The notes under the pieces: generated by a model
Told to the model about the DNA's origin: nothing
Databases searched by the model: none
Seen by the model: only the letters and a program-made list of their open reading frames with translations
Program-made: the position numbers and the translations under genes
Shown: piece by piece, positions 51,117-60,978 of the stretch
Position numbering within the stretch: the first letter of the stretch is position 1
Layout: every line of letters begins with the position of its first letter
Assembly (NCBI GenBank): GCA_900547785.1
Contig: URIB01000001.1
Location: 62,001-126,000, forward strand
DNA from: an uncultured Dialister sp.
GTDB taxonomy: Bacteria > Bacillota > Negativicutes > Veillonellales > Dialisteraceae
DNA length: 64,000 nucleotides
Reading direction: 5' to 3'

Positions 51117-51839
51117 ATGACCGAAAAAGGAAGATTTCCCCGCCATGTGGCCATTATTCTTGACGGAAACGGCAGATGGGCAGAGCAAAGAGGAAGAGAG
51201 AGAACTTTCGGACATAAAGCGGGCGCGGCAAATGTCAAAAAAATCGTTCGTGCTGCCGGACGCATGGGAATCAAAAAACTTACGGTATATGCGTTTTCTA
51301 CAGAAAACTGGAAACGGCCCTCTTTGGAAGTCAAGTTTCTAATGAGACTTTTTAAGCATTATTTGATGGGCGAGCTTCGTGAATTGGCGGAAGATCATGT
51401 GCAGGTTCATATTGTGGGAGATATTTCAAGGCTCTCAGAATCTTTACAAAAAGAAATCAGAATCTGTGAGAACGATACGGCTCATAATGACGGTTTGATT
51501 CTCAATGTGGCAATCAATTATGGCGGTCGTATGGAAATTATCCGTGCCGTGAAATCTATGATTCATGATGTAAAAGCGAGGGATTTACAGGAATCGGATA
51601 TTACGGAAGAAACGATGGGAAATTATTTGTATCCGTCCGTGGCGGAAGATGTGGATTTATTAATACGCACAGGCGGAGAATCTCGCATTTCCAATTTTTT
51701 ACTATGGCAAAGCTCCTATAGCGAGCTGTACTTTACACAGATATTGTGGCCCGACTTTACAGAAGAAGAATTAAGAAAAGCGGTTCATTGGTTTATAGGC
51801 AGAGACCGTCGTTTTGGCGGATTAGAGGAGCACACATGA
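51117..51839 (+). CDS. uppS: Isoprenyl (undecaprenyl diphosphate) synthase
   Basis: 240 residues. PRHVAIILDGNGRWAEQRGRERTFGHKAGAANVKKIVRAAGRMGIKKLTVYAFSTENWKRP holds the catalytic aspartate in ILDGNGRWA; RTGGESRISNFLLWQSSYSELYF is the C-terminal motif. It adds isopentenyl units in cis to make the lipid carrier for cell wall and outer-membrane polysaccharides. It overlaps cdsA by four bases. Confidence 0.97.
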   Translation: MTEKGRFPRHVAIILDGNGRWAEQRGRERTFGHKAGAANVKKIVRAAGRMGIKKLTVYAFSTENWKRPSLEVKFLMRLFKHYLMGELRELAEDHVQVHIVGDISRLSESLQKEIRICENDTAHNDGLILNVAINYGGRMEIIRAVKSMIHDVKARDLQESDITEETMGNYLYPSVAEDVDLLIRTGGESRISNFLLWQSSYSELYFTQILWPDFTEEELRKAVHWFIGRDRRFGGLEEHT

Positions 51840-52645
51840 AAACCCGGATCATAACGGCTATAGCAGGAATTATAGTCGTGCTTGGACTTGTTGCGATTGG
51901 CGGTTGGTTTTTGACGGCCGCAGTGATTGCCGTCTCGGTCTTAAGTCTTTTAGAATACAAACAAATGCTGTATCATTTAGGGATTTCCATTTATAAAAAT
52001 GCAGCGATAGGACTGACGGTGTGCATCATAGGTGTGACCGGGTTTTATTCACTCCGCCTGTTTTTGGCAGTTATATTATTTGCATTTATCGGCATGCTTT
52101 GCGCGGTTCCTTTCTTAAAAAAGCAGGATTTGCACCGTCTTATATATACTGTTTTTGCGGTTCTTTATTTTGGAATCGGGTTCGGTTCTCTTTCTCTGCT
52201 GCGGGGAAGCGGATTATTTCTGCCGGGCGGTCAAATGCCTGTAGAACCGGGAATATTTTTTATTATGCTGTCATTAACCGGTACTTGGGCAAGCGATTCG
52301 TTTGCTTTTTTTGTGGGGAAAAAATGGGGCAAGCATAAGATGGCCCCTCATATCAGTCCGAACAAAACAATAGAAGGACTCCTTGGCGGAATGGCAGGGA
52401 CTGTCATATGCTGCACGGTATTTTCAGCTGTCTTGCGATTTTCAGCGGCAGAGGGTTTCTTTTTGGGGATCCTTATAGCGATAGCGGCACCGATGGGAGA
52501 TTTATTCGAATCTTATTTGAAAAGGGTTTGTGATGTGAAAGATTCAGGAAAGCTTTTGCCGGGACATGGCGGTTTGATGGATCGTTTTGACAGTCTTCTT
52601 TTTGTAGCGCCTGTCGTTCTCGGTTTTTTGTGTTTCATCAGATAA
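51836..52645 (+). CDS. cdsA: Phosphatidate cytidylyltransferase
   Basis: 269 residues with about seven membrane helices. The signature PMGDLFESYLKRVCDVKDSGKLLPGHGGLMDRFDSLLF near the C-terminus is complete. It makes CDP-diacylglycerol, precursor of membrane phospholipids. The ATG at 51836 overlaps the uppS stop and has GAGGAG upstream. Confidence 0.96.
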   Translation: MKTRIITAIAGIIVVLGLVAIGGWFLTAAVIAVSVLSLLEYKQMLYHLGISIYKNAAIGLTVCIIGVTGFYSLRLFLAVILFAFIGMLCAVPFLKKQDLHRLIYTVFAVLYFGIGFGSLSLLRGSGLFLPGGQMPVEPGIFFIMLSLTGTWASDSFAFFVGKKWGKHKMAPHISPNKTIEGLLGGMAGTVICCTVFSAVLRFSAAEGFFLGILIAIAAPMGDLFESYLKRVCDVKDSGKLLPGHGGLMDRFDSLLFVAPVVLGFLCFIR

Positions 52646-52655
52646 TGGAGCGGAA

Positions 52656-53819
52656 ATGAAAGAAATAGCGGTACTTGGAAGTACAGGTTCTATCGGAATA
52701 CAGACGATGGATGTGATCAAAGCTCATCCGGATCGTTTTCATGCATCCGTGATTGCGGCGAAAAGAAATGTAGATTTGCTGGCAAAGCAAGCTATGGAGT
52801 TTAAACCGCATGCCATTGTGATTTCTGACGAAGAAGCGGGAAAACGTTTCAAAGAAATATATGACGGCAAGGCTGAAATTTTTTTGGGAGAAAAGGCGCT
52901 TACTGAAGTTGTCGGCAGAAGCGATATCAATCTGGTGCTTGTGGCTGTGACGGGCGTATCGGGATTGGAGCCTACCTTGGCGGCTATTGAGGCGGATAAA
53001 GAGATTGCCTTGGCGAATAAAGAAACTTTAGTGGCCGGCGGAAAACTTGTCATGGCGGCGGCAGGGAGAAAAAAAACAACGATTATTCCCGTGGACAGTG
53101 AGCACAGTGCCATTTTCCAATCACTTCTCGGGGCGGATAAAAAAGCAATTCATAACCTCATTTTGACAGCTTCGGGCGGACCTTTCCGGGGAAAGAAAAA
53201 AGAAGAATTACAACATGTAACGGTAGAAGATGCTATGAAGCATCCGACTTGGAATATGGGAAAAAAAGTGACGTTGGATTCAGCGACCATGTTTAATAAA
53301 GGCTTGGAAGTGATTGAAGCCCGGTGGCTTTTTGATGTGGATTACGACCATATAAAAGTACTGATTCAGCCGCAAAGCCTGATTCATTCCATGGTGGAAT
53401 ACGAAGACGGCTCTGTGATAGCCCAGATAGGAAATCCTGATATGCGTCTTCCCATCCAGTTTGCATTCACTTATCCGGAACGGCTTTTTTCTCCGTCCCA
53501 TGAATTTTTAGATTGGACACAAATCTCATCTATTGCTATCGAGCAGCCGGATATGGATACATTCCGTTCATTACGGCTCGCCTACGAGGCGGGAAAAACG
53601 GGAGGAAATGCAACAGCTGCATTTAATGCGGCGAATGAAGAAGCCATTTCAGCATTCATTCAAGGGCGGATTTCTTTTCTCGAAATTTATGATGTGGTAG
53701 AGGAAACACTGAATAAAAATGTTTTCTCTGAAATTCGTTCACTGGCAGATGTATGGCAAGCAGATGTGACGGCCAGAAAAACGGCCGGACATATTATTGA
53801 TAGAGGATACTCATGTTAA
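52656..53819 (+). CDS. dxr: 1-deoxy-D-xylulose 5-phosphate reductoisomerase
   Basis: 387 residues. The NADPH-binding GSTGSIGIQT, PVDSEHSAIFQ, TASGGPFRGK and MGKKVTLDSATMFNKGLEVIEA motifs are all present. It converts DXP to MEP, the committed step of the non-mevalonate isoprenoid pathway, whose later enzyme IspG is also encoded here. It overlaps rseP by seven bases. Confidence 0.98.
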   Translation: MKEIAVLGSTGSIGIQTMDVIKAHPDRFHASVIAAKRNVDLLAKQAMEFKPHAIVISDEEAGKRFKEIYDGKAEIFLGEKALTEVVGRSDINLVLVAVTGVSGLEPTLAAIEADKEIALANKETLVAGGKLVMAAAGRKKTTIIPVDSEHSAIFQSLLGADKKAIHNLILTASGGPFRGKKKEELQHVTVEDAMKHPTWNMGKKVTLDSATMFNKGLEVIEARWLFDVDYDHIKVLIQPQSLIHSMVEYEDGSVIAQIGNPDMRLPIQFAFTYPERLFSPSHEFLDWTQISSIAIEQPDMDTFRSLRLAYEAGKTGGNATAAFNAANEEAISAFIQGRISFLEIYDVVEETLNKNVFSEIRSLADVWQADVTARKTAGHIIDRGYSC

Positions 53820-54835
53820 ATACAATATTGGCGCCTATATTTGTATTTGCCGTAATCGTTATTGTCCATGAAGGCGGACATTTTATAATGGCAAAATTGA
53901 CAGGCATGAAAGTGGAAGAATTTGCGGTCGGGTTCGGGCCGAAAATTTTTTCTAAAAAAAGAGGAGAAACGGTATATTCCCTGCGATGGATTCCATTGGG
54001 CGGGTACAATAAAATTGCAGGCATGTCAACGGATGAAAACGAAGATCCCCGTGCGTTTTCAAATCGACCTGTATGGGCAAGGCTCCTTGTTATTTTGGCA
54101 GGCTCGCTTTTTAATATTTTGCTCGCTTTTTTTATTTTTATGAGCATTTTTTTAGTAAACGGTCTATATACATTTAAAGATGAACCGGTGGTCGGGTCCG
54201 TTTTGGAAAACAGTTCAGCATATCATGCGGGAATCACTGAAGGAGATGCCATACGCAGCATTAACGGACATAAAATTATTAAATGGAGTGATATAGGTCC
54301 ATGTGTTTCCGACCGGGCAGGACGTGTTTTAGAAGTGGAAATAGAAAGTGCGGGACAAGTGAAAAAAGTGACGGTCATTCCCCAAGATAACGGAGAGGGA
54401 AGAGCGGTTATGGGAATCACGCCGCACATGGACAGGAAAAACGTGTCTTTCATAGAATCCATTCATTTGAGTTTTGACAGATGCGCATTTATTTTGGAGC
54501 AAATTATAGGCGGATTGCAGCAGATATTTACAGGAACATCCGGTGATGTGGCAGGCCCTATCGGGGTTGCCCGTATGGCGGGAACTGTGGCGGGGGCTGG
54601 CATTACGGCTTTATTTACTTTTATTGCGCTGCTCAGTTTAAATCTGGGATTTTTAAATTTATTGCCTGTTCCGCTTTTGGACGGAGGTTTATTTCTGTTA
54701 ACCTTATTGGAAGCGGTTTATGGGAAAAAACTTCCTGAAAAAAGTTTGTATTACATACAGGCGTTGGGAGTTACGGTTATCGCTTTTTTGTTTTTGCTCG
54801 CGATGTTTAACGATATCGCTTCAATATTTAAATGA
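53813..54835 (+). CDS. rseP: Site-2 protease RseP/RasP
   Basis: 340 residues. The zinc-binding HEGGH (residues 19-23) lies in the first membrane helix, a PDZ domain follows (about 115-185), and LLPVPLLDGGLFLLTLLEA supplies the third zinc ligand. It cleaves anti-sigma factors or signal-peptide remnants within the membrane. The length fits a one-PDZ form. It lies between dxr and ispG, the usual order in Firmicutes and many diderm bacteria. Confidence 0.96.
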   Translation: MLNTILAPIFVFAVIVIVHEGGHFIMAKLTGMKVEEFAVGFGPKIFSKKRGETVYSLRWIPLGGYNKIAGMSTDENEDPRAFSNRPVWARLLVILAGSLFNILLAFFIFMSIFLVNGLYTFKDEPVVGSVLENSSAYHAGITEGDAIRSINGHKIIKWSDIGPCVSDRAGRVLEVEIESAGQVKKVTVIPQDNGEGRAVMGITPHMDRKNVSFIESIHLSFDRCAFILEQIIGGLQQIFTGTSGDVAGPIGVARMAGTVAGAGITALFTFIALLSLNLGFLNLLPVPLLDGGLFLLTLLEAVYGKKLPEKSLYYIQALGVTVIAFLFLLAMFNDIASIFK

Positions 54836-54848
54836 TAAAGGTGATGGA

Positions 54849-55910
54849 ATGGGTCTTACAAGACAAGTGAAAGTGGGAAATGTGGCGATAGGCGGAGATG
54901 CGCCTGTTGCCATACAGTCGATGAGCACATTCAGCCCGACAGAAACTTATTTTGCGGCAACGCAGATTAATGCTTTATATGAAGCCGGCGCCGACATCGT
55001 GCGGGTTGCCGTTCCTGATAAAAAAGCGGCGGAAGCGATTGGAGAGTTGAGAAAAAGAGTCAAGCTGCCGTTGGTGGCGGATATTCATTTTGATTACCGC
55101 CTGGCACTTACTGCTATGGAAGCAGGGGTTGACGCACTTCGTATCAATCCGGGAAATATAGGGAAAAGAGAAAATGTTGTGAAAGTGGTAACCATGGCAA
55201 AGGAAAAACATGTTCCTATCAGGATAGGAATCAATGCCGGTTCTTTGCCGGAATCCATTCTGGAAGCATACGGCGGACATCCGACGGCGGAAGGAATGGT
55301 GGCCGCAGCTTTGGAGCATGTCAAAATACTGGAAGAAGAAAAGTTTTATGATATCGTGCTTTCTGTAAAATCGACGGACGTACCTATGATGGTGAAAGCG
55401 AACCGTATGCTTCATGAAAAAGTGAATTATCCTCTCCATTTGGGGGTGACAGAGGCAGGAACCTTGTACAGAGGTACGATAAAATCTTCCGTAGGAATAG
55501 GAGCTCTGCTTTTAGACGGTATTGGTGATACAATAAGAGTATCTTTGACGGACGATCCGCTGAAAGAAGTGAAAGCGGCAAAAGAAATACTAAGTTCTGC
55601 CGGCTTGCAGCAATACGGTCCCATTCTGATTTCCTGTCCGACCTGCGGGCGGACACAGGTGAATCTGATTGAAATGGCACAAGAAGTGGAAACCCGGATC
55701 GAAGGTTTGAAAAAGCCGATCCGCGTAGCTGTGATGGGTTGTGCCGTTAACGGACCCGGAGAAGCCAGAGAAGCGGATTTCGGTATTGCCGGCGGAAAAG
55801 GAACGGGTTTACTTTTCAGAAAAGGAAAAGTGATTCGCAGCGTACCGGAAAGAGAATTGATAGATGCTTTAATGGAAGAAATTGAAAATGATGAAAGCAG
55901 AGGAAAATAA
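54849..55910 (+). CDS. ispG: 4-hydroxy-3-methylbut-2-enyl diphosphate synthase (IspG)
   Basis: 353 residues. Cluster ligands are the two cysteines of SCPTCGRTQVNL and the cysteine of VMGCAVNGPGEAREADFG, with the usual final glutamate. LRINPGNIGKRENV is a conserved barrel motif. It makes HMBPP in the MEP pathway through a 4Fe-4S cluster. The start at ATG 54849 (GGTGATGGA just upstream) begins the typical TRQVKVGNVAIGGDAPVAIQSM; an upstream frame overlaps rseP and is not used. Confidence 0.97.
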   Translation: MGLTRQVKVGNVAIGGDAPVAIQSMSTFSPTETYFAATQINALYEAGADIVRVAVPDKKAAEAIGELRKRVKLPLVADIHFDYRLALTAMEAGVDALRINPGNIGKRENVVKVVTMAKEKHVPIRIGINAGSLPESILEAYGGHPTAEGMVAAALEHVKILEEEKFYDIVLSVKSTDVPMMVKANRMLHEKVNYPLHLGVTEAGTLYRGTIKSSVGIGALLLDGIGDTIRVSLTDDPLKEVKAAKEILSSAGLQQYGPILISCPTCGRTQVNLIEMAQEVETRIEGLKKPIRVAVMGCAVNGPGEAREADFGIAGGKGTGLLFRKGKVIRSVPERELIDALMEEIENDESRGK

Positions 55911-55912
55911 AA

Positions 55913-57637
55913 ATGTTAGCATCCAGATTATATAGTCCGACTTTAAGAGAAATTCCTTCTGATGCGGTTGTGATCAGCCATAAGTACATGCTGAAAGCGG
56001 GCATGATGAGAAAAATTTCAAGCGGATTTTATGCGTTTTTACCTTTGGCGCTCCGTTCTATACGCAAGGTTGAACATATTGTACGGGAAGAAATGCAGGC
56101 CATAGGTTGTCAGGAAATCTTGATGCCGATTGTACAGCCCGCAGAGCTTTGGAAACAATCCGGGCGGTGGGACGTATATGGAGAAGAAATGGTTAAATTC
56201 ATGGACCGCCACGATCATGAATATTGTCTGGGACCGACCCATGAAGAATTGGTGACGACCCTGACGCATATGGATACATCATCTTATAAACAGCTGCCGG
56301 TTTCTCTTTATCAGATACAAAATAAATACCGCGATGAAAAAAGACCCCGCTTCGGGTTGATGCGGAGTCGTGAATTTATCATGAAAGATGCTTATACATT
56401 TGACATGGATCAGGAAGGACTGGATAAGCAGTACCGACTGATGTATGATGCGTATACTAAAATTTTTACCCGCTGCGGTTTAAATTTCAGACCGGTAGTG
56501 GCGGATTCCGGGGCAATCGGCGGAAGCGGCTCCCATGAGTTTGAGGTGATTGCCGATTCGGGAGAAGCGGATATTGCTTATTGTACAGACTGCGATTTTG
56601 CCGCCAATACGGAAGCGGTAGAACCGAATACACTGCCTTGTGATATCCGCAATGAAAAAGAAAAAGAAATTGTGGAAACGCCCGGCAAGCATACGATAGA
56701 AACGGTGTGCCAGTTCCTGCATGTACCGGTTGTACAATCCATTAAAGCCGTTGTCTATAAACTGGATGAGACGGTAGTTCTCGCTCTGGTTCGCGGAGAT
56801 CATGAGGTCAATGAAGTGCGTCTCCAGAATTTATACGATGCGGTTCAAGTGGAGATGGCATCAGAGGAAGACTTAAAACGCTGCGGACTGACAGCCGGCT
56901 ATATAAGCCCAATCGGTCTTAAAAAAATGAAAAACTTCGATATCATCGCCGATAAAACGGTGATGGAGATGGAAGATGCCTGCTGCGGCGGTAATGCTGT
57001 GGATAAACATTTCATTCATGTCAATCCGAAAAGAGATTTTGATCCTGTAAAAGTAGAAACGATCCGTCTTATTACCCCTGAAGATGTTTGTCCTGTCTGC
57101 GGAGGAAAGATTGAACTGAAAAAAGGAATCGAAGTGGGTCAGGTCTTTAAACTGGGAACGAAATACAGTGAAAAATTAGGATGCACCTATTTGGATAATA
57201 ATGGGAAATCCCACCCGATGGTTATGGGGTGTTACGGTATCGGAGTGACCCGTACCGTTGCGGCTTCTATTGAACAGAACCATGATGATGACGGAATCAT
57301 TTGGCCGGTTGCCATTGCACCTTATGAAGTCGTCATTGTGCCTGCCAATAATAAAGATGAAGGGGTAATGTCTGCGGCAAAGACACTTTACGAGGAAATG
57401 ACGGATATGGGTGATGAAGTCGTTTTAGACGACAGAAATGAAAGGGCGGGCATCAAGTTTAAAGATGCCGATCTTATCGGATATCCTGTGCGCGTCACTG
57501 TCGGTAAAAAATGGAAAGAAAACGGGCTTGTTGAAATTAAATTGCGCCGCACAGGAGAAGTCATAGAATCACCTTTAGAAACCTGTATAGAAAAAGTATC
57601 GGAAATCCTTAGTCAACTGCATAAAAATCATTTATAA
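55913..57637 (+). CDS. proS: Prolyl-tRNA synthetase, bacterial type
   Basis: 574 residues, the length of the bacterial form with an insertion (editing) domain. Class II motifs are seen: motif 2 as QIQNKYRDEKRPRFGLMRSREFIMKDAYTF and motif 3 as GCYGIGVTRTVAASIEQNHDDDGIIWP. The insertion at about residues 225-400 has the GDHEVNEVRLQN pattern that removes mischarged alanine. It lies two bases after ispG. Confidence 0.98.
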   Translation: MLASRLYSPTLREIPSDAVVISHKYMLKAGMMRKISSGFYAFLPLALRSIRKVEHIVREEMQAIGCQEILMPIVQPAELWKQSGRWDVYGEEMVKFMDRHDHEYCLGPTHEELVTTLTHMDTSSYKQLPVSLYQIQNKYRDEKRPRFGLMRSREFIMKDAYTFDMDQEGLDKQYRLMYDAYTKIFTRCGLNFRPVVADSGAIGGSGSHEFEVIADSGEADIAYCTDCDFAANTEAVEPNTLPCDIRNEKEKEIVETPGKHTIETVCQFLHVPVVQSIKAVVYKLDETVVLALVRGDHEVNEVRLQNLYDAVQVEMASEEDLKRCGLTAGYISPIGLKKMKNFDIIADKTVMEMEDACCGGNAVDKHFIHVNPKRDFDPVKVETIRLITPEDVCPVCGGKIELKKGIEVGQVFKLGTKYSEKLGCTYLDNNGKSHPMVMGCYGIGVTRTVAASIEQNHDDDGIIWPVAIAPYEVVIVPANNKDEGVMSAAKTLYEEMTDMGDEVVLDDRNERAGIKFKDADLIGYPVRVTVGKKWKENGLVEIKLRRTGEVIESPLETCIEKVSEILSQLHKNHL

Positions 57638-57650
57638 CAGAGGGTTTGTC

Positions 57651-57908
57651 ATGGACGAAAAAGAACTGGAATTTCTTTTAGAAGAAGCAAAGAAAATAGA
57701 TAAAAATTTGGAGGTTCTTTTTGCTGAAAACATGATGTTTTCCCGTACACCGGCAGAGAAAAAAATAAAAGCGGCTACGCCCCTTTATGATGAAAATGCA
57801 GGAATCCGGTGTATAGAAAATATAGCCGATCGGATACGGAGCGGGATAAGCCGGTTCCGGTTTGCGAAATGGTGTCACTTGCCGGTGCGTTTTGATAAAA
57901 AGGTGTGA
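57651..57908 (+). CDS. Hypothetical protein (85 aa)
   Basis: MDEKELEFLLEEAKKIDKNLEVLFAENMMFSRTPAEKKIKAATPLYDENAGIRCIENIADRIRSGISRFRF. An acidic N-terminal helix and a basic C-terminus. It lies between proS and recD2 with short gaps and is likely co-transcribed. No family is recognised. The start has AGAGGG about seven bases upstream. Confidence 0.6.
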   Translation: MDEKELEFLLEEAKKIDKNLEVLFAENMMFSRTPAEKKIKAATPLYDENAGIRCIENIADRIRSGISRFRFAKWCHLPVRFDKKV

Positions 57909-57914
57909 TTGTCT

Positions 57915-60047
57915 ATGTCGGAAGAGTTGCGCGGGACAGTGGAATCCGTTATTTTTACAAGCCACGACAAAGATTTTTGTATTTTCCGTATGAATGAACA
58001 TGAAAGCGGAAGATCCGTCACCGTTACAGGAAATATAACGATTCCTTATACAGGAGAAAAGATATCGGTCAGGGGGTGCTGGGTGCGGCATCCCCGTTTT
58101 GGCATGCAATTAAAAGCGGAATTGCTGGAACAGATAAAACCGGAAAAAACGGACGAGATAGAACAGTTTTTATCATCAGGAATGATTGCCGGTATCGGCC
58201 CGGCCATGGCAAAAAAAATTATAGGCCATTTCGGAAAACAAACCATGGATGTATTCGAAAATCATATCAGTTTACTTTCTGAAATTCCCGGAATCGGCAA
58301 AAAAACACTTGAAAAAATAAAAAAATCCTATTTGGAAATGGGCGCAGTCAAAGAAATTATTCTGTTTTTGCAATCTCTGGGGATCCCGGAACGTTTCGCA
58401 CGGCCGATGAATCAAATGTACGGAGAAGATGTCATGCGTGTCGTTCGGGAAAATCCGTATCGCATGATCGGTGAAATAGCAGGACTCGGTTTTAAAGATG
58501 TGGATAAAATGGCACTATCGGAAGGAACTCCGGCAGACAACGAGGATCGTATTATTCACGGAATTTTTTATGTATTGACCAAATCGGCGCAAACAGGACA
58601 TGTTTGCGGACCGGCAAATGATGTCTATGAAGCGGCAGCAGGTCTTCTGAATCTGAGTGCAGAAGATGTGTCTTCCATTGCACAGGATGCGGTGGATACA
58701 GGAGAAATACCCTCTATTGTTTATGATGGGGATCGGTATTTATATTTGCCGTATTTATATGAGGCGGAAACGGAAGCCTCTCTGCGCATATGCAGTATGG
58801 GGCAAGATGATCAAGAAATAGGGAATGCGGTTTTAGCGATTGAAAAATTTGAGCGTGAGCATGGTTTTTCCTTAGAAGAAAAACAAAAAGAAGCTGTAAA
58901 AGAAGCGATGAGATCAGGCGTGATGGTTATTACCGGCGGTCCCGGCACAGGAAAAACAACTCTGATACAGGCGATCATCGGAGCGGCAGAGCAATATGGT
59001 CTTGAGGTAAAATTGACGGCACCGACAGGACGGGCGGCGAAACGTCTGGCGATATCGAGCGGACGGAATGCAGATACCATTCATAAAGCGTTGGAAGCAT
59101 CTATGCGTGAGCAGGGAAGGACTTACTTTGAAAAAAATGAAGCGGAACCGTTAAAAGAAGATCTGATTATTGTAGATGAAGCGTCTATGCTGGATATTTC
59201 ATTGTTTTATCACCTGCTTTGTGCATTAAAGCCGGAAGCACGATTGATTCTGGTGGGAGATGTGGAACAGTTGCCGCCCGTAGGTCCGGGAATGCCGCTT
59301 AAGGATTTGATACAGTGGGGGAACATCCCGGTGGTAAAACTGGAACATATTTTCCGACAGGAAGAAGGAAGCGGAATTATTGAAAATGCGGCCCGAATCA
59401 GGACAGGAGAACTTTGCCTATCTGATGAAGAGGGGGCATTTTGTGTCATTTATGTACAAGATGATGAGGAAGCCTATAAAACAGCTGTTGATTTGTGCCG
59501 GGAGTTTGATTATGGAAACGAAAAAAACAAAATGGGCATGCAAGTCCTCTCTCCTATGTATAAAGGGGTCTGCGGCGTAGATCATCTGAACAGGGAAATA
59601 CAAAAGATGATACAAAAAGAGGAATCTGATGAGGGGGCAAGATACAGAGCCGGCGATAAGGTCATGCAGATGAGAAATGACTATGAAAAAGGGGTGTACA
59701 ACGGAGATACCGGTGTCGTATGGGCGGTAACACCGCAAAAAATATTTGTCCGCTATCTGGAAAAAGAAGTCGTCTATGAAGGACAGGAAAAGACGGATAT
59801 CCGGCCGGCCTATGCAATCACTGTTCACAAGAGCCAGGGCAGTGAATATGATACGGTGATTTTTCTTCTTCGCCCGTCCCAATACATCATGTTGCAAAGA
59901 AATCTTTTATATACAGGCATAACACGGGCAAGAAAAAAGACGATTCTGATTACGACAGAACCGGCATTGAAAAGAGCGGTAAAAAATTTTGAAATCAACA
60001 AACGGTACAGTTTGTTTTTGCCGTTGTTACGAAGTGAGGTATCATAA
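57915..60047 (+). CDS. recD2: RecD2-type 5'-3' DNA helicase
   Basis: 710 residues. The N-terminal half has the OB-like and helix-hairpin-helix region (MIAGIGPAMAKKIIGHFG, LSEIPGIGKKTLEKIKKS) characteristic of RecD2. Walker A is GGPGTGKTT near residue 340, Walker B IIVDEASMLD, then VGDVEQLPPVGPG, and motif VI-like AITVHKSQGSEYDTVIFLL. SF1B helicase linked to DNA repair and replication fork handling in bacteria without RecBCD. It overlaps comF by one base. Confidence 0.95.
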   Translation: MSEELRGTVESVIFTSHDKDFCIFRMNEHESGRSVTVTGNITIPYTGEKISVRGCWVRHPRFGMQLKAELLEQIKPEKTDEIEQFLSSGMIAGIGPAMAKKIIGHFGKQTMDVFENHISLLSEIPGIGKKTLEKIKKSYLEMGAVKEIILFLQSLGIPERFARPMNQMYGEDVMRVVRENPYRMIGEIAGLGFKDVDKMALSEGTPADNEDRIIHGIFYVLTKSAQTGHVCGPANDVYEAAAGLLNLSAEDVSSIAQDAVDTGEIPSIVYDGDRYLYLPYLYEAETEASLRICSMGQDDQEIGNAVLAIEKFEREHGFSLEEKQKEAVKEAMRSGVMVITGGPGTGKTTLIQAIIGAAEQYGLEVKLTAPTGRAAKRLAISSGRNADTIHKALEASMREQGRTYFEKNEAEPLKEDLIIVDEASMLDISLFYHLLCALKPEARLILVGDVEQLPPVGPGMPLKDLIQWGNIPVVKLEHIFRQEEGSGIIENAARIRTGELCLSDEEGAFCVIYVQDDEEAYKTAVDLCREFDYGNEKNKMGMQVLSPMYKGVCGVDHLNREIQKMIQKEESDEGARYRAGDKVMQMRNDYEKGVYNGDTGVVWAVTPQKIFVRYLEKEVVYEGQEKTDIRPAYAITVHKSQGSEYDTVIFLLRPSQYIMLQRNLLYTGITRARKKTILITTEPALKRAVKNFEINKRYSLFLPLLRSEVS

Positions 60048-60694
60048 TGAGGATTTGGCGTGATATCCGGCAACTTTTGTATCCCGTGACCTGCCTCGGG
60101 TGCGGAAAGGTGATGACAGACTCTTTTTGGTGTGAATCCTGTTTGCGGAAGTGCTGGAATCCCAGAATGATTTCAGGTTCGCCGTCGAAATATATGAAAG
60201 GCTGTTATACGCTTTGCAATTACAGCGGCGGGGTGCGGAATGCGGTGATTCAACTGAAATACCATGGAAACAGAGCCGCAGGCAAAAGTTTTTTTGAGCT
60301 GCTCGAACGTTTTCCTTGGCAGGAACGGATTAAAGATTGTGATTTCGTATTGCCTGTGCCGGTTTCCAAAGACCGATGCAAAGACAGGGGGTATAATCAG
60401 GTGGATCTGATATTTCAAAAATGGGCGGAAGAAAAAAACAGGCCCTATCTGCCGCAAGGCCTTATCTGCATGAGGAATACCCACACGCAGTCTCTTTTAA
60501 CGAAAATGGAAAGGTATGCGAATATGAAAGGCGTCTTTCACATCAATAAAGGGGTTGATGCGAAAGGGAAAACCATTCTTCTTGTAGATGATGTCTATAC
60601 GACAGGAGCTACGATGGAGGCGGCCGCTCATGAACTGAAATGTGCAGGCGTTGAATCAGTTATAGGATTGACGATAGCAAGCGGAGCAAAATAA
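60047..60694 (+). CDS. comF: ComF family protein
   Basis: 215 residues. Two CxxC pairs at the N-terminus (TCLGCG, WCESCLRKC) make a zinc site. The C-terminal half is a phosphoribosyltransferase-type fold with PVPVSKDRCKDRGYNQ and the PRPP loop ILLVDDVYTTGATMEAAAHEL. In naturally competent bacteria ComF helps pull DNA inward. It is translationally coupled to recD2. Confidence 0.93.
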   Translation: MRIWRDIRQLLYPVTCLGCGKVMTDSFWCESCLRKCWNPRMISGSPSKYMKGCYTLCNYSGGVRNAVIQLKYHGNRAAGKSFFELLERFPWQERIKDCDFVLPVPVSKDRCKDRGYNQVDLIFQKWAEEKNRPYLPQGLICMRNTHTQSLLTKMERYANMKGVFHINKGVDAKGKTILLVDDVYTTGATMEAAAHELKCAGVESVIGLTIASGAK

Positions 60695-60978
60695 AAGCTA
60701 ATCGTAATCAGCTATCTTTTATGTATTATTTTTTGATAGATAAGCAGCATAGAATATATTTCTACTTTGTATAGGTTTTCTGAAAATTAAATTACATAAA
60801 AAGTAAAGTTGTAAATGTGTAAAAAGATTAATTTATGATTATATTTTCTTATTATAGATAATAAAAAAATAAATATCATAGCAGATTTATATATAGTTGA
60901 AGCGGCAGAAAATAAAGTGTTACAATAAAATTAGATAATTAATAGTGATAATTATTTGTGAATGTTAGGAGAATAAGT
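60695..60978. other. AT-rich gap after comF
   Basis: About 280 very AT-rich bases. An imperfect hairpin, AGCTAAT/ATCAGCT, just after comF, followed by TATCTTTTAT, may end the operon. TTACAATAAAAT near 60920-60932 may be the promoter of the lipoprotein gene. No gene is seen. Confidence 0.45.
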